A DNA stretch of 14,132 nucleotides from Rhodanobacteraceae bacterium (GCA_025924775.1 JAICHS010000035.1:1-14132); one strand, 5' to 3'. Positions 1-6,555 are shown, numbered from the stretch's first letter. Translations and numbers: made by a program. The notes: generated by a model from the sequence alone, not told the origin.

Positions 1-1497
1 GGGTTCGCCGTCGAGGTTTTCGAACGCCGGCCCGACCCCCGCCACCACGGTTTCCTGGGCGGCCGCTCGATCAACCTGTCGCTGGTCGAGCGCGGTTTGC
101 GGCCCCTGCGGATGGCCGGCCTTGCGGATCGGGTACTGGACCAATCGGTGGTGATGGCCGGCCGGATGGTGCACGCCCTGGACGGCACGACCCACCTGCA
201 ACGCTATGGCATCAACGCGGCCGAGGTGGACCACTCGGTATCGCGCGGCGGTTTGAACCTGCTGCTGCTGGACGCCGCCGAACGCGCCGGTGCGGCTCTA
301 CACTTCGATGCGGCATTGGCGGACGTCGACTTCAAGAACAACACGCTCACGCTGACCGGCTCCGACGGAGGGCAGCGCACGCACGCGGCGGGCCTGCTGC
401 TGGGCTGCGATGGTGCGGGTTCCGCGGTGCGTGCGGCGCTGGCACGCACGCTCGACCTCGGCGAACGCAGCGAACCGCTGGGGCATGGTTACAAGGAACT
501 CGTGATTCCGGCTTTGTCCGCCTCCCCCCGCTCGCGGCCTTCCCGCCCCCTCCCCCGTTTACGGGGTAGGGTTGGGGTGGGAGGAACGGCCGAGAGTCTT
601 TCGCAAGCGTTCCCCCCATCCGCCCTGCGGGCACCTTCCCCCGCAAGCGGGGGAAGGAGTGAAGGCCCTGTAAACGGAGGAGGGAGTAAAGCGCCCGCAA
701 GCGGGGGGAGGGAAACTTGCGGTGATGAGGGCCCGCGTTTCGCCCTCGAACCGAACGCCTTGCACATCTGGCCACGTGGCAACTACATGTGCATCGCGTT
801 GCCCAACGTCGATGGCAACTTCACGGTCACCTTGTTCCTGCCCACCGATGGCGCGTCACCAAGTTTCGCGACCCTGCCGGATGCATCCACCGCCCGCGCA
901 CTCTTCGCCCGGCAATTCGCCGACGCGCTGGCGCTGATGCCGACTTTCGACACCGACTGGGACGCGCACCCGGTGGGTCAGCTGGCCACGCTGTACCTCG
1001 AACGCTGGCACCTGGACGGGCGCGCGGTCTTGCTGGGCGATGCCGCGCACGCGGTGGTCCCGTTCCACGGGCAGGGCATGAACGCGGGCTTCGAGGACGC
1101 GGGCGAACTGGCAACGTTGCTGGCCGCGCAACCGCGCGCTCCGGCTGCGGCGTTCGCGGAATTCGAGGCGCGGCGCAAACCCAACACCGACGCCATCGCG
1201 GCGATGTCGCTGGCCAACTACATCGAGATGCGCGACAGTGTCGCCGATCCGCACTACGTCCTCAAACGGGAGCTTGCCGCCGCGCTGACCGCGCGGGTGC
1301 CGACCCACTTCATGTCCCGCTACCGGATGGTCAGCTTCACCTCGATTCCCTACGCCACCTGCGTCGCGCGCGAACGTGCGCAGACCAAACTGATGGAATC
1401 AATCCTGGCCGGCCATGCCAGCCTCGCCGGCATCGACCTCGACGCCGCGGCCGCACGCGCGCGCCGTGAGCTGCCCGCCTTGCCGGTGGACGCCTGA
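1..1497 (+). CDS. kmo: kynurenine 3-monooxygenase, 5'-partial, with in-frame repeat insertion
   Basis: FAD-dependent hydroxylase converting L-kynurenine to 3-hydroxykynurenine with NADPH and O2, in tryptophan breakdown and NAD synthesis. The frame is open from base 1, so the gene starts to the left. By comparison with recalled homologues about 25-30 N-terminal residues are missing, including the GxGxxG dinucleotide motif. 498 residues are visible. Family landmarks are GRSINL (61-78), HGYKEL (484-501), EPNALHIWPRG (starting 745), the FAD motif GDAAH (1036-1050) followed by PFHGQGMN, and a C-terminal LANYIEMRD segment. Between VIP and FALEPNAL, where relatives have only a few residues, lie about 70 extra Pro/Arg/Gly/Ser-rich residues (about 511-738) encoded by a palindromic repeat. 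The frame is kept and both flanks are intact, so I do not call a pseudogene. Activity of the enlarged protein is unknown. The DUF3293 gene starts 4 bases after the stop. Confidence 0.93.
   Translation, partial: GFAVEVFERRPDPRHHGFLGGRSINLSLVERGLRPLRMAGLADRVLDQSVVMAGRMVHALDGTTHLQRYGINAAEVDHSVSRGGLNLLLLDAAERAGAALHFDAALADVDFKNNTLTLTGSDGGQRTHAAGLLLGCDGAGSAVRAALARTLDLGERSEPLGHGYKELVIPALSASPRSRPSRPLPRLRGRVGVGGTAESLSQAFPPSALRAPSPASGGRSEGPVNGGGSKAPASGGRETCGDEGPRFALEPNALHIWPRGNYMCIALPNVDGNFTVTLFLPTDGASPSFATLPDASTARALFARQFADALALMPTFDTDWDAHPVGQLATLYLERWHLDGRAVLLGDAAHAVVPFHGQGMNAGFEDAGELATLLAAQPRAPAAAFAEFEARRKPNTDAIAAMSLANYIEMRDSVADPHYVLKRELAAALTARVPTHFMSRYRMVSFTSIPYATCVARERAQTKLMESILAGHASLAGIDLDAAAARARRELPALPVDA
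521..712. repeat. nested palindromic repeat element inserted in-frame in kmo
   Basis: The sequence shows nested inverted arms. Outer arms 521-537 and 695-711 are complementary at 16 of 17 positions. Inner arms 548-566 and 666-684 match at 17 of 19. A perfect 20-base palindrome at 636-655 could fold as a 9-bp hairpin around a CGCAAG centre. The element is extremely rich in C and G runs, unlike the flanking coding DNA. Its frame-1 translation (PLPRLRGRVGVGG and ASGGR-like strings) resembles the low-complexity peptides I associate with dispersed intergenic repeats of Xanthomonadales genomes. No transposase and no clear target-site duplication is visible, so it looks like a non-autonomous MITE- or REP-like element. 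Confidence 0.8.
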
Positions 1498-1501
1498 CGC
1501 C

Positions 1502-1918
1502 GTGGCGCTGCCCGAATCCATCCAGCGCGCATGGGCAGAAACCGACTATCGGGTCCGCCTGCCGCACGGCGGCTACGCCAGTATCTGGTGTGGCCACCCG
1601 CTGCCAACGGTGCTGCTGGCCTGGTTGCAGCGGGCCGACGACCCGTGGGGCTACCTCACGGCGTGGAATCCCGCCGGCGTCCGCCTGCCACTGGCCAGTA
1701 ACAAAGTGCGCCAACGGCGCCTGCGCGACGAGCTGAGGGCCAACCGCCAGCGCTATTTCGGCGGTATCGGCGTCGGGGCCGGCAACTGGCGCGAACCCAG
1801 CCTGTTCGTACCCGGCATGACCTGGGCGCAACTGGATGCGATGGCGCACCGCTTTGGCCAGCTCGGCGTGGTGCGCGGCAAGGGATCGGGGCCGGCGGAG
1901 TTGCACGAGTTGATCTAG
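1502..1918 (+). CDS. DUF3293 domain protein
   Basis: Small cytosolic protein of 138 residues with no known function. The pattern YLTAWNPAG, then LPLASNKVRQRRLRDEL, then WREPSLFVPGM and a C-terminal HRFGQLGVVRGKG segment matches what I recall of the DUF3293 family, and the length is normal for it. I chose the GTG at 1502 because it follows the kmo stop (1495-1497) by 4 bases and has a GGTGGA sequence 11 bases upstream. The frame stays open further upstream, but only as a shadow inside kmo. The near-overlap implies co-transcription and translational coupling with kmo. No signal peptide or membrane segment is visible. A direct link to kynurenine metabolism is not supported by sequence. Confidence 0.8.
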   Translation: MALPESIQRAWAETDYRVRLPHGGYASIWCGHPLPTVLLAWLQRADDPWGYLTAWNPAGVRLPLASNKVRQRRLRDELRANRQRYFGGIGVGAGNWREPSLFVPGMTWAQLDAMAHRFGQLGVVRGKGSGPAELHELI

Positions 1919-1939
1919 AGGGGTTGGTCAATCCCCCTC

Positions 1940-2005
1940 CGTCATTCCGGCGCACGCCGGACTGCGGTTTGCAGGATCGCAAACGCGCGCGCCGTGGATG
2001 GCGCG
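1940..2005. repeat. tandem three-hairpin intergenic repeat
   Basis: Three stem-loops follow each other. A perfect dyad TCCGGCG-CA-CGCCGGA lies at 1946-1961, preceded by GTCAT. GTTTGC/GCAAAC lies at 1967-1984 with a 6-base loop. CGCGCC/GGCGCG lies at 1988-2005 with a 6-base loop. The first unit resembles the GTCATTCCGGCG-type repeats dispersed in many proteobacterial genomes. It sits 22-87 bases after the DUF3293 stop and could act as a transcript end or mRNA-stabilising structure. There is no T-run, so it is not a standard intrinsic terminator. The remaining spacer up to 2140 also contains a GC-rich hairpin at 2067-2085. Confidence 0.6.
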
Positions 2006-2145
2006 AGTAATCCGGGATGCCGAGTAAAGCTCTTCCCAAGCCGCGTATCCGGGCAAGCCTGGAGAACCGCCGCGCGCGCCGGCGGATTGTCGGATGCCGC
2101 AGCGCAGCAGGTCCCGGCGGCTCACGCCAACGCGCCACATCTACG

Positions 2146-2174
2146 TGGACAGTGTCCGCCCACGCCGCGACAAT
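2146..2174 (+). promoter_or_regulatory. putative sigma-70 promoter of ccmA with palindrome over the -35
   Basis: TGGACA (2146-2151, five of six consensus bases) is followed after 17 bases by GACAAT (2169-2174, four of six). Transcription would start near 2181, leaving only about 6 bases before the ccmA ATG at 2187, which has no Shine-Dalgarno sequence. A perfect 11-base palindrome GGACA-G-TGTCC (2147-2157) overlaps the -35 box and could be an operator. This is inferred from sequence only. Confidence 0.45.
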
Positions 2175-2186
2175 ACGTCGCACGCC

Positions 2187-2831
2187 ATGCCTGCCCCTCC
2201 CGCCCCTGCCGCGCCACTGTTGTCGGCGCACCGGCTCGCGTTTTCGCGCAACGACGAGCCCGTGTTCGGACCGCTGGATTTCAGCCTGGGCCGCGGCGAG
2301 ACGTTGCTGGTCGAAGGCGACAACGGCTCGGGCAAGACCACCCTGTTGCGTGTGCTGGCGGGCATGCTGCCGCCGGGCGACGGCGAAATATTCTTCTCGG
2401 GGCATCCGGCTTCGCGCGATGCGCGCAACGGGCGCGTGTTGTGGCTGGGCCACCGCATCGGCATGCACGCGGCGCTGAGCGCGCGCGAAAACCTTGCGTT
2501 CATGGCCGGGCTGTACGGCATGCGCGAAGGCGCCAGCCCGTTCACGGCCATGCAACGGGTGGGCATCGAGGCCTGGCTGGACGAGCCGCTGGCAACACTG
2601 TCCGCGGGCCAAAAAAAGCGCGTCGGCCTGGCGCGGCTAGTGCTGCTGCCGGGTGACATCTGGCTGCTGGATGAGCCCTACGCCAACCTCGATCGCCACG
2701 GTATCGACCTCGTCAACGCGCTGATCAGGGAACACTGCGCGCGCGGTGGCGGGGCGTTGGTGACCAGCCACGGCGCGGTCGAATTCGCGGCAGGCGGGGC
2801 GCGCCGGATCCGGTTGCGGGCACACGCGTAA
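2187..2831 (+). CDS. ccmA: CcmA, heme exporter ATP-binding subunit
   Basis: Cytoplasmic ATPase of the CcmABCD complex, which releases holo-CcmE from CcmC and drives heme delivery in cytochrome c maturation System I. The protein has 214 residues, the usual CcmA size. Visible elements are Walker A GDNGSGKT (44-51), ABC signature LSAGQKKR (138-145), Walker B IWLLDEP (158-164), D-loop NLD (167-169) and the switch histidine H195 in TSHG. I start at the ATG at 2187. An earlier in-frame ATG at 2094 lies upstream of the predicted promoter and adds unconserved Arg-rich sequence. Normally ccmB follows directly; here it begins about 2.97 kb downstream, so ccmA is separated from the rest of the operon. 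Confidence 0.93.
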   Translation: MPAPPAPAAPLLSAHRLAFSRNDEPVFGPLDFSLGRGETLLVEGDNGSGKTTLLRVLAGMLPPGDGEIFFSGHPASRDARNGRVLWLGHRIGMHAALSARENLAFMAGLYGMREGASPFTAMQRVGIEAWLDEPLATLSAGQKKRVGLARLVLLPGDIWLLDEPYANLDRHGIDLVNALIREHCARGGGALVTSHGAVEFAAGGARRIRLRAHA

Positions 2832-2920
2832 CGCCGTCGTCCCGCGCGGTGCCGCCGGATCCCGCGGCCATTGCACATGCCGAGGCTGTGGCAAGCCGAA
2901 AAACCGCGAACATGCGGGGC

Positions 2921-3613
2921 ATGAGCGCGCTTATCGCACCTCTCAAGCCCGACCCTGCCGCGGTCGCGACGGCCGACACGGAACTGGTCCACCGTGTGCT
3001 CGCGGGCGACCGTGCGGCGTTCGCAGTGATCATGCGGCGCTACAACCAACGGCTGTTCCGCGTGGCGCGCGCCGTGCTGGGCAACCACACCGAGGCGAAG
3101 GATGCCGTGCAGGATGCCTACCTCGCGGCGTATCGTGCCCTCGGCGAGTTCCGCGGTGACGCACAAATGGCGACCTGGCTCACGCGAATCGTACTGAATG
3201 AATGCATGGGGCGACAGCGCACCGAACACCGCCGGCAACGGATCGCGCCCATGGTAAGCATGGAATCCGACATGGACGCGACGCGCTCGGTGCCTGACAC
3301 ACAACCGCAACCGGAGGCGGCCGCAGCGCGGGCCGAGATGCGCGCGCTGCTCCAACGCCGCGTCGATGCGCTACCCGACAACCTGCGTGTGGTATTCGTG
3401 CTGCGGGCTGTCGAGGAGATGAGCGTGCGGGAAACCGCCGAACACCTCGGCATTTCGGCCGAGGCCACCCGCATCCGCTATTTCCGCGCCCGCTGCACGC
3501 TGCGCAAGAGCCTCGCTGAGCTCGCCGAATCGGTACAGCGCGACCTGTATGAGTTCGGCTGCCACGAGTGCGACGAGCTCATCGCCCGCGTTTTCTCCCG
3601 CCTCGACCCCTGA
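2921..3613 (+). CDS. ECF (RpoE-like) sigma-70 family factor
   Basis: Alternative sigma factor of 230 residues. Region 2 is at about 31-100 (AFAVIMRRYNQRLFRVAR, then DAVQDAYLAAYRAL, then ATWLTRIVLNE). A variable acidic/Ala-rich linker spans 101-140. Region 4 is at about 145-198 (LPDNLRVVFVLRAVEEMS, then TAEHLGISAEATRIRYFRAR). Region 3 is absent, as expected for ECF factors. The tail continues about 30 residues to FGCHECDELIARVFSRL and carries two cysteines (C214, C217). Starts are uncertain: ATG 2921 is preferred, ATG 2912 is in frame 9 bases earlier, and a GTG at 2849 is possible. It lies 89 bases after ccmA on the same strand, so read-through is possible. No anti-sigma gene is adjacent. The targets are unknown; the neighbouring cytochrome pair is the obvious guess. 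Confidence 0.88.
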   Translation: MSALIAPLKPDPAAVATADTELVHRVLAGDRAAFAVIMRRYNQRLFRVARAVLGNHTEAKDAVQDAYLAAYRALGEFRGDAQMATWLTRIVLNECMGRQRTEHRRQRIAPMVSMESDMDATRSVPDTQPQPEAAAARAEMRALLQRRVDALPDNLRVVFVLRAVEEMSVRETAEHLGISAEATRIRYFRARCTLRKSLAELAESVQRDLYEFGCHECDELIARVFSRLDP

Positions 3614-3616
3614 TGC

Positions 3617-3646
3617 GGCGCTGCCGACGGCAACGCCGGCAGCGCC
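3617..3646. terminator. stem-loop between convergent genes, possible bidirectional terminator
   Basis: A perfect 10-bp inverted repeat GGCGCTGCCG / CGGCAGCGCC with a 10-base loop sits in the 46 bases between the stops of the sigma factor gene and the diheme cytochrome gene. Its position suits a shared terminator, but neither strand has a following T-run. It may act as a barrier or mRNA end rather than a classical intrinsic terminator. Confidence 0.55.
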
Positions 3647-3659
3647 CTCCCACGGCTGA

Positions 3660-4946
3660 CTACAACGACTTCAGGTATTCCACGAGGTCACTCTTTTGCT
3701 GTGGCGCAAGGTTGAGGCGCAGCTTCGCGTCGTAGGCATCAACGACGTCAGCCAGCGTCTTCGCGGAGCCGTCGTGGAAGTACGGCGGATGCTGCCAGAT
3801 CCCGCGCAGCGGGCTCGTGCGCCACATGCCCGTGGCCGAGCGATAGACATAGAGCTTGTCCTTCGCCGCGGTAGCCTCTGGTGGATGCAAACGGAAATTG
3901 GCATCGGTGAAGCTGGGACCACTGTGGCAGCTGGCGCAATCCTGCCGGAACACCGCACTGCCACGTCGCGCCGCGGCGACGTCAAAGCTGCCCGCGGGTG
4001 GTGGCGCCGCCTTGATCGACAGCTGATAGGCCTGCAGTGAACGCAGGGCGCCGCTAACGAGGTCCTGCGTGCCATTGACCATGAATGCGCCCGGATGCCA
4101 GCCCGGCGCGAGCCCCGGCGTTGCGGGGTCGAGCTGCGTCTCGACGCGCGGATCGGCAAATACGCCTTGCCCACCCATCTGCGTCACCGCGACGTAGCGA
4201 TTCCAGTACGACAGGTTCGGGCCATCGCAGGTGAACACCACGCAGTGGATACCGGCAAGGCCATAGGCAGGCGGGATCACTGCCGGGTCGCTCAGGCCAT
4301 CGAAGTTCCAACGCGGATCGTATTTGCCGGGCCCCCAGGAATTCAGCTGGGCCTTCTGGGCCGTGGTGACCGCAGGCGACAACGCAATGATTGCGCCCGG
4401 ATTGAGGTCGCGGTTGGGCCAGCCATCGAGGCGGTGCCCGATGCCGGCCGCGAACGAATTGTCCACGGTTGAATGGCACAGGGCGCAGGTCGTGCCAACG
4501 CGTGCGAGCGTCATGCTGCCATCCGGGTTGGTGTCCACCGTGCCCTGGATGCCAACCACCGCGTTGAGCTTGATGAGCGCGAGCGTCGTCTGCGGATTGT
4601 TGAGGTCGATGGAGCCATTCGCGATGCCTTGCTTCACGCTGTCGGGGAGCGCGTCGACGTCAACCTTGAGTCCCACGCTCAACGCAGTTGCGGGGCTTAC
4701 CGCGCTCTGGATGACATGGTTCAGGTGCAAGGTGTCCGTCCACTTGATCTCGTCCCCGAAGGTGTCATAGCGAAACACCCATTGCCCTTGCTTCAGCAGC
4801 GGCGCCTGCGCCCCCCGTGGCGCCTGCGCGACCGGCTCGGACCCGCCGCTTCCGCCGGTGGCCGCGTACAGAACGCCACCCGACGCCACCGCCAGCGACA
4901 AGCCACCGGCGACCATTATCGAAAGTACCTTGATCCGCTGTTGCAT
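3660..4946 (-). CDS. exported diheme c-type cytochrome, distant MauG/CcpA-like C-terminal half
   Basis: The protein has 428 residues. An N-terminal hydrophobic segment (about 7-28) ends in VLYAAT, consistent with a signal peptide or membrane anchor, and is followed by a Gly/Ser/Pro-rich linker. Two heme c motifs are present: CALCH (154-158) and CASCH (337-341). A conserved-looking block RYDTFGDEIKWTDTLHL (60-76) precedes the first heme. The C-terminal LRGIWQHPPYFHDGSAKTLADVV resembles the corresponding region of diheme peroxidases (MauG/CcpA), but the overall spacing does not match a standard CcpA. A pair C235/C240 is not a heme site. It should be matured in the periplasm by the Ccm system encoded on both sides. 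The start is supported by GGGAGGG 7 bases upstream. It is the second gene of a two-gene unit, 45 bases after the secreted protein gene. Substrate and electron partner are unknown. Confidence 0.8.
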   Translation of the reverse strand: MQQRIKVLSIMVAGGLSLAVASGGVLYAATGGSGGSEPVAQAPRGAQAPLLKQGQWVFRYDTFGDEIKWTDTLHLNHVIQSAVSPATALSVGLKVDVDALPDSVKQGIANGSIDLNNPQTTLALIKLNAVVGIQGTVDTNPDGSMTLARVGTTCALCHSTVDNSFAAGIGHRLDGWPNRDLNPGAIIALSPAVTTAQKAQLNSWGPGKYDPRWNFDGLSDPAVIPPAYGLAGIHCVVFTCDGPNLSYWNRYVAVTQMGGQGVFADPRVETQLDPATPGLAPGWHPGAFMVNGTQDLVSGALRSLQAYQLSIKAAPPPAGSFDVAAARRGSAVFRQDCASCHSGPSFTDANFRLHPPEATAAKDKLYVYRSATGMWRTSPLRGIWQHPPYFHDGSAKTLADVVDAYDAKLRLNLAPQQKSDLVEYLKSL

Positions 4947-4953
4947 TGCCGTA

Positions 4954-4960
4954 CCCTCCC
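4954..4960 (-). promoter_or_regulatory. strong ribosome binding site of the diheme cytochrome gene
   Basis: On the minus strand GGGAGGG stands 7 bases before the ATG at 4946. This fixes the start and contrasts with the ccmA, ccmB and cysteine dioxygenase genes, which lack such a sequence. Confidence 0.7.
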
Positions 4961-4991
4961 GAAGTATTTGACCTTGCCGGGCCAGGCCCGG

Positions 4992-5534
4992 CTACTGACG
5001 CCACACTTGGCCGTGGAAGCCCTGCAGGTAAACCGCGCCACCATTCATCGCGATGGGGCCCGTCGCGCCCTCCAGAATCACGCCGCGACTGAAGTTGACA
5101 AGCGATCCCATGGGCGTCCCCATGCCGGGGAACCGCACGGGCGACTGCACGGTGCTGAATTGGAACTGCACCTGCTCGCCTGCGGCATTCACGGCCGTGA
5201 CGTCATACTTGAGTGGAGTCAACCCGCTGATCTCGGGTCCCTGCGCAATGATCCGGTCGAACGCGCCGATATCCGAAAGCACCAGAAAGCGCAGGCTTAT
5301 CGACTGCACCCGGCCCACGATCCCGAAGGTCGGATCGACGTACTGCGGATCCACTGTGAGGGTGCCCATGAACGGCGTCGTGATGCGCTGCGCGCCCTCG
5401 AACAGCTGCGCGTGCCCGTACACATTGAATGTCTGTGTGGCCGGTTCCGCAGCGTGCGACACCGGCAGCAACACCGTGCACGCGATTCCGGCAGCGAGCA
5501 TCCACTGCCTACCCAACCTGCCTTTCGTCTTCAT
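4992..5534 (-). CDS. secreted protein of unknown function
   Basis: I do not recognise this 180-residue protein. It begins with a clear Sec signal peptide: a basic stretch MKTKGRLGRQ, a hydrophobic core WMLAAGIACTVLLPV, and a likely cleavage site at SHA-A or HAA-E (residues 28-29). The mature part of about 150 residues has no cysteines, no membrane segment and no heme motif. Its alternating hydrophobic pattern (ISLRFLVL, YDVTAVNAAGEQVQFQF, GAVYLQGFHG) suggests a beta-sandwich. ATG 5534 is supported by GGAGG 7 bases upstream. It is the first gene of a two-gene unit with the diheme cytochrome, divergent from ccmB. A periplasmic or secreted partner of the cytochrome is a reasonable guess from context only. 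Confidence 0.72.
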   Translation of the reverse strand: MKTKGRLGRQWMLAAGIACTVLLPVSHAAEPATQTFNVYGHAQLFEGAQRITTPFMGTLTVDPQYVDPTFGIVGRVQSISLRFLVLSDIGAFDRIIAQGPEISGLTPLKYDVTAVNAAGEQVQFQFSTVQSPVRFPGMGTPMGSLVNFSRGVILEGATGPIAMNGGAVYLQGFHGQVWRQ

Positions 5535-5541
5535 TGCCCTG

Positions 5542-5546
5542 CCTCC
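5542..5546 (-). promoter_or_regulatory. ribosome binding site of the secreted protein gene
   Basis: On the minus strand GGAGG lies 7 bases upstream of the ATG at 5534 and supports that start codon. Confidence 0.6.
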
Positions 5547-5785
5547 GTTTGCGATGGACCCACCGCCGCACCCGCCAGGAAGCGCGCTACCGCGCGTGCG
5601 GTCTATCGGTTCGAATGATTGGATGCAGCGAAGCGCCGGCGCGTTACGCGGGTCCGCCGTGTAACAAACTGCAAGGTGGCGACACCCAACACCACATGGG
5701 CATCGACCGCCGGCGCCAACACGACCACCAAGGCCGACCGTGCACGCGGTGCGGGCCGCTCGGGCGCACCCGGACGCCGACCCAA

Positions 5786-5791
5786 TACAAT
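5786..5791 (+). promoter_or_regulatory. putative -10 element driving ccmB-ccmI
   Basis: TACAAT (five of six consensus bases) ends 7 bases before the ATG at 5799. ccmB must have its own promoter because two opposite-strand genes separate it from ccmA. No good -35 box is visible 16-18 bases upstream, so the assignment rests on the -10 and its position. If real, it excludes the overlapping ATG at 5790 and predicts a leaderless transcript starting at or next to the ATG at 5799. The rest of the 5535-5785 spacer holds a short GCGCG/CGCGC hairpin (5582-5595) and nothing else I recognise. Confidence 0.35.
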
Positions 5792-5798
5792 GGGCGCA

Positions 5799-6554
5799 AT
5801 GACCTCCGTGGATGTTCCTGCGTCACCCCAACCAACACGTTCAGCCGGCATGGCTGGGTACCGGGTGGCCATCGACGCGCATGCCGGCACCGCCTGCACG
5901 GCCCTGCTGCGTCGCGATTTCACGCTGGCCTGGCGGCGGCGCGGCGAACTGTTCCTGCCGCTGTTGTACGCGGTGATCGTGACGGCGCTGTTTCCGTTCG
6001 CGCTGGGGCCGGACCCGGTGTTGCTGGGCCGCATCGCCGGTGGCGTGCTCTTGGTGATCGTGGTGCTGGCGATGCTGCCGGCGCTGGAATCGATGTTTCG
6101 CGCCGACCTCGAGGACGGCAGCCTGGAACAGTGGCTGCTGGCGCCGCAACCGTTGGCGCTGCTGGCATTGACCCGTGTCATCGCGCACTGGTTGACCACG
6201 GTTCTACCCTTGATTGTCGTGATGCCGCTGTTGGGCGCCCTCCTGAACCTGCCCATGAACGTGTTGCCGGTCCTGATGCTGGCGCTGCTGCTGGCCACCT
6301 CGCTGTTGGTGCTGCTGGGCGCGGTGCTGTCGGCCTTGACGGCTGGTGCGCGCCGCTCTGGTATCCTGCTGGCCTTGATGCTGCTGCCACTGGCCGTGCC
6401 GGTGGTGATTTTCGCCGCCGGCGCGGTTGCCGCGGCGCAATCCGGCATGCCGTACCTCGCCCCGCTGGTGTGGCTTGCGGCAGCCTTGGTATTGGCGATC
6501 GTGCTGGCGCCGCTCGCATGCGCGGCGGCCCTGCGGATCGCGGTTGAAGCGTGA
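5799..6554 (+). CDS. ccmB: CcmB, heme exporter membrane subunit
   Basis: Integral inner-membrane partner of CcmA in the CcmABCD complex. The length is 251 residues from ATG 5799 or 234 from ATG 5850. The usual CcmB size is about 220-230, so the later start is possible; ATG 5790 is a third option. Visible hallmarks are an N-terminal LLRRDFTLAWRRRGE segment, then LFPFALGP, then LESMFRADLEDGSLEQWLLAPQPL, and about six hydrophobic segments ending in an Ala/Leu-rich C terminus. The stop (6552-6554) is one base from the ccmC ATG. The gene normally abuts ccmA but is displaced here by the sigma factor/cytochrome cassette. Confidence 0.9.
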   Translation: MTSVDVPASPQPTRSAGMAGYRVAIDAHAGTACTALLRRDFTLAWRRRGELFLPLLYAVIVTALFPFALGPDPVLLGRIAGGVLLVIVVLAMLPALESMFRADLEDGSLEQWLLAPQPLALLALTRVIAHWLTTVLPLIVVMPLLGALLNLPMNVLPVLMLALLLATSLLVLLGAVLSALTAGARRSGILLALMLLPLAVPVVIFAAGAVAAAQSGMPYLAPLVWLAAALVLAIVLAPLACAAALRIAVEA

Positions 6555-6555
6555 C

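Noticed and set aside
1..1497. kmo as a pseudogene because of the inserted repeat
   Set aside because: The reading frame is continuous and the conserved segments on both sides, including the FAD motif, are intact, so there is no evidence of disruption beyond the insertion.
2849..2920. Extended N terminus of the sigma factor from a GTG at 2849
   Set aside because: The extra residues are unconserved-looking and no ribosome binding site precedes the GTG. The ECF domain begins well after the ATG at 2921, so the later start is simpler.
4227..4245. Third heme-binding site in the diheme cytochrome from the cysteine pair HCVVFTC
   Set aside because: The cysteines are separated by four residues and are not followed by histidine, so this is not a CxxCH motif; a disulfide is more likely.
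5619..5798. Long N-terminal extension of CcmB from the open frame starting at 5619
   Set aside because: It would add about 60 Arg/Thr-rich residues before the first CcmB-like segment and cross the predicted -10. CcmB proteins do not have such an extension.
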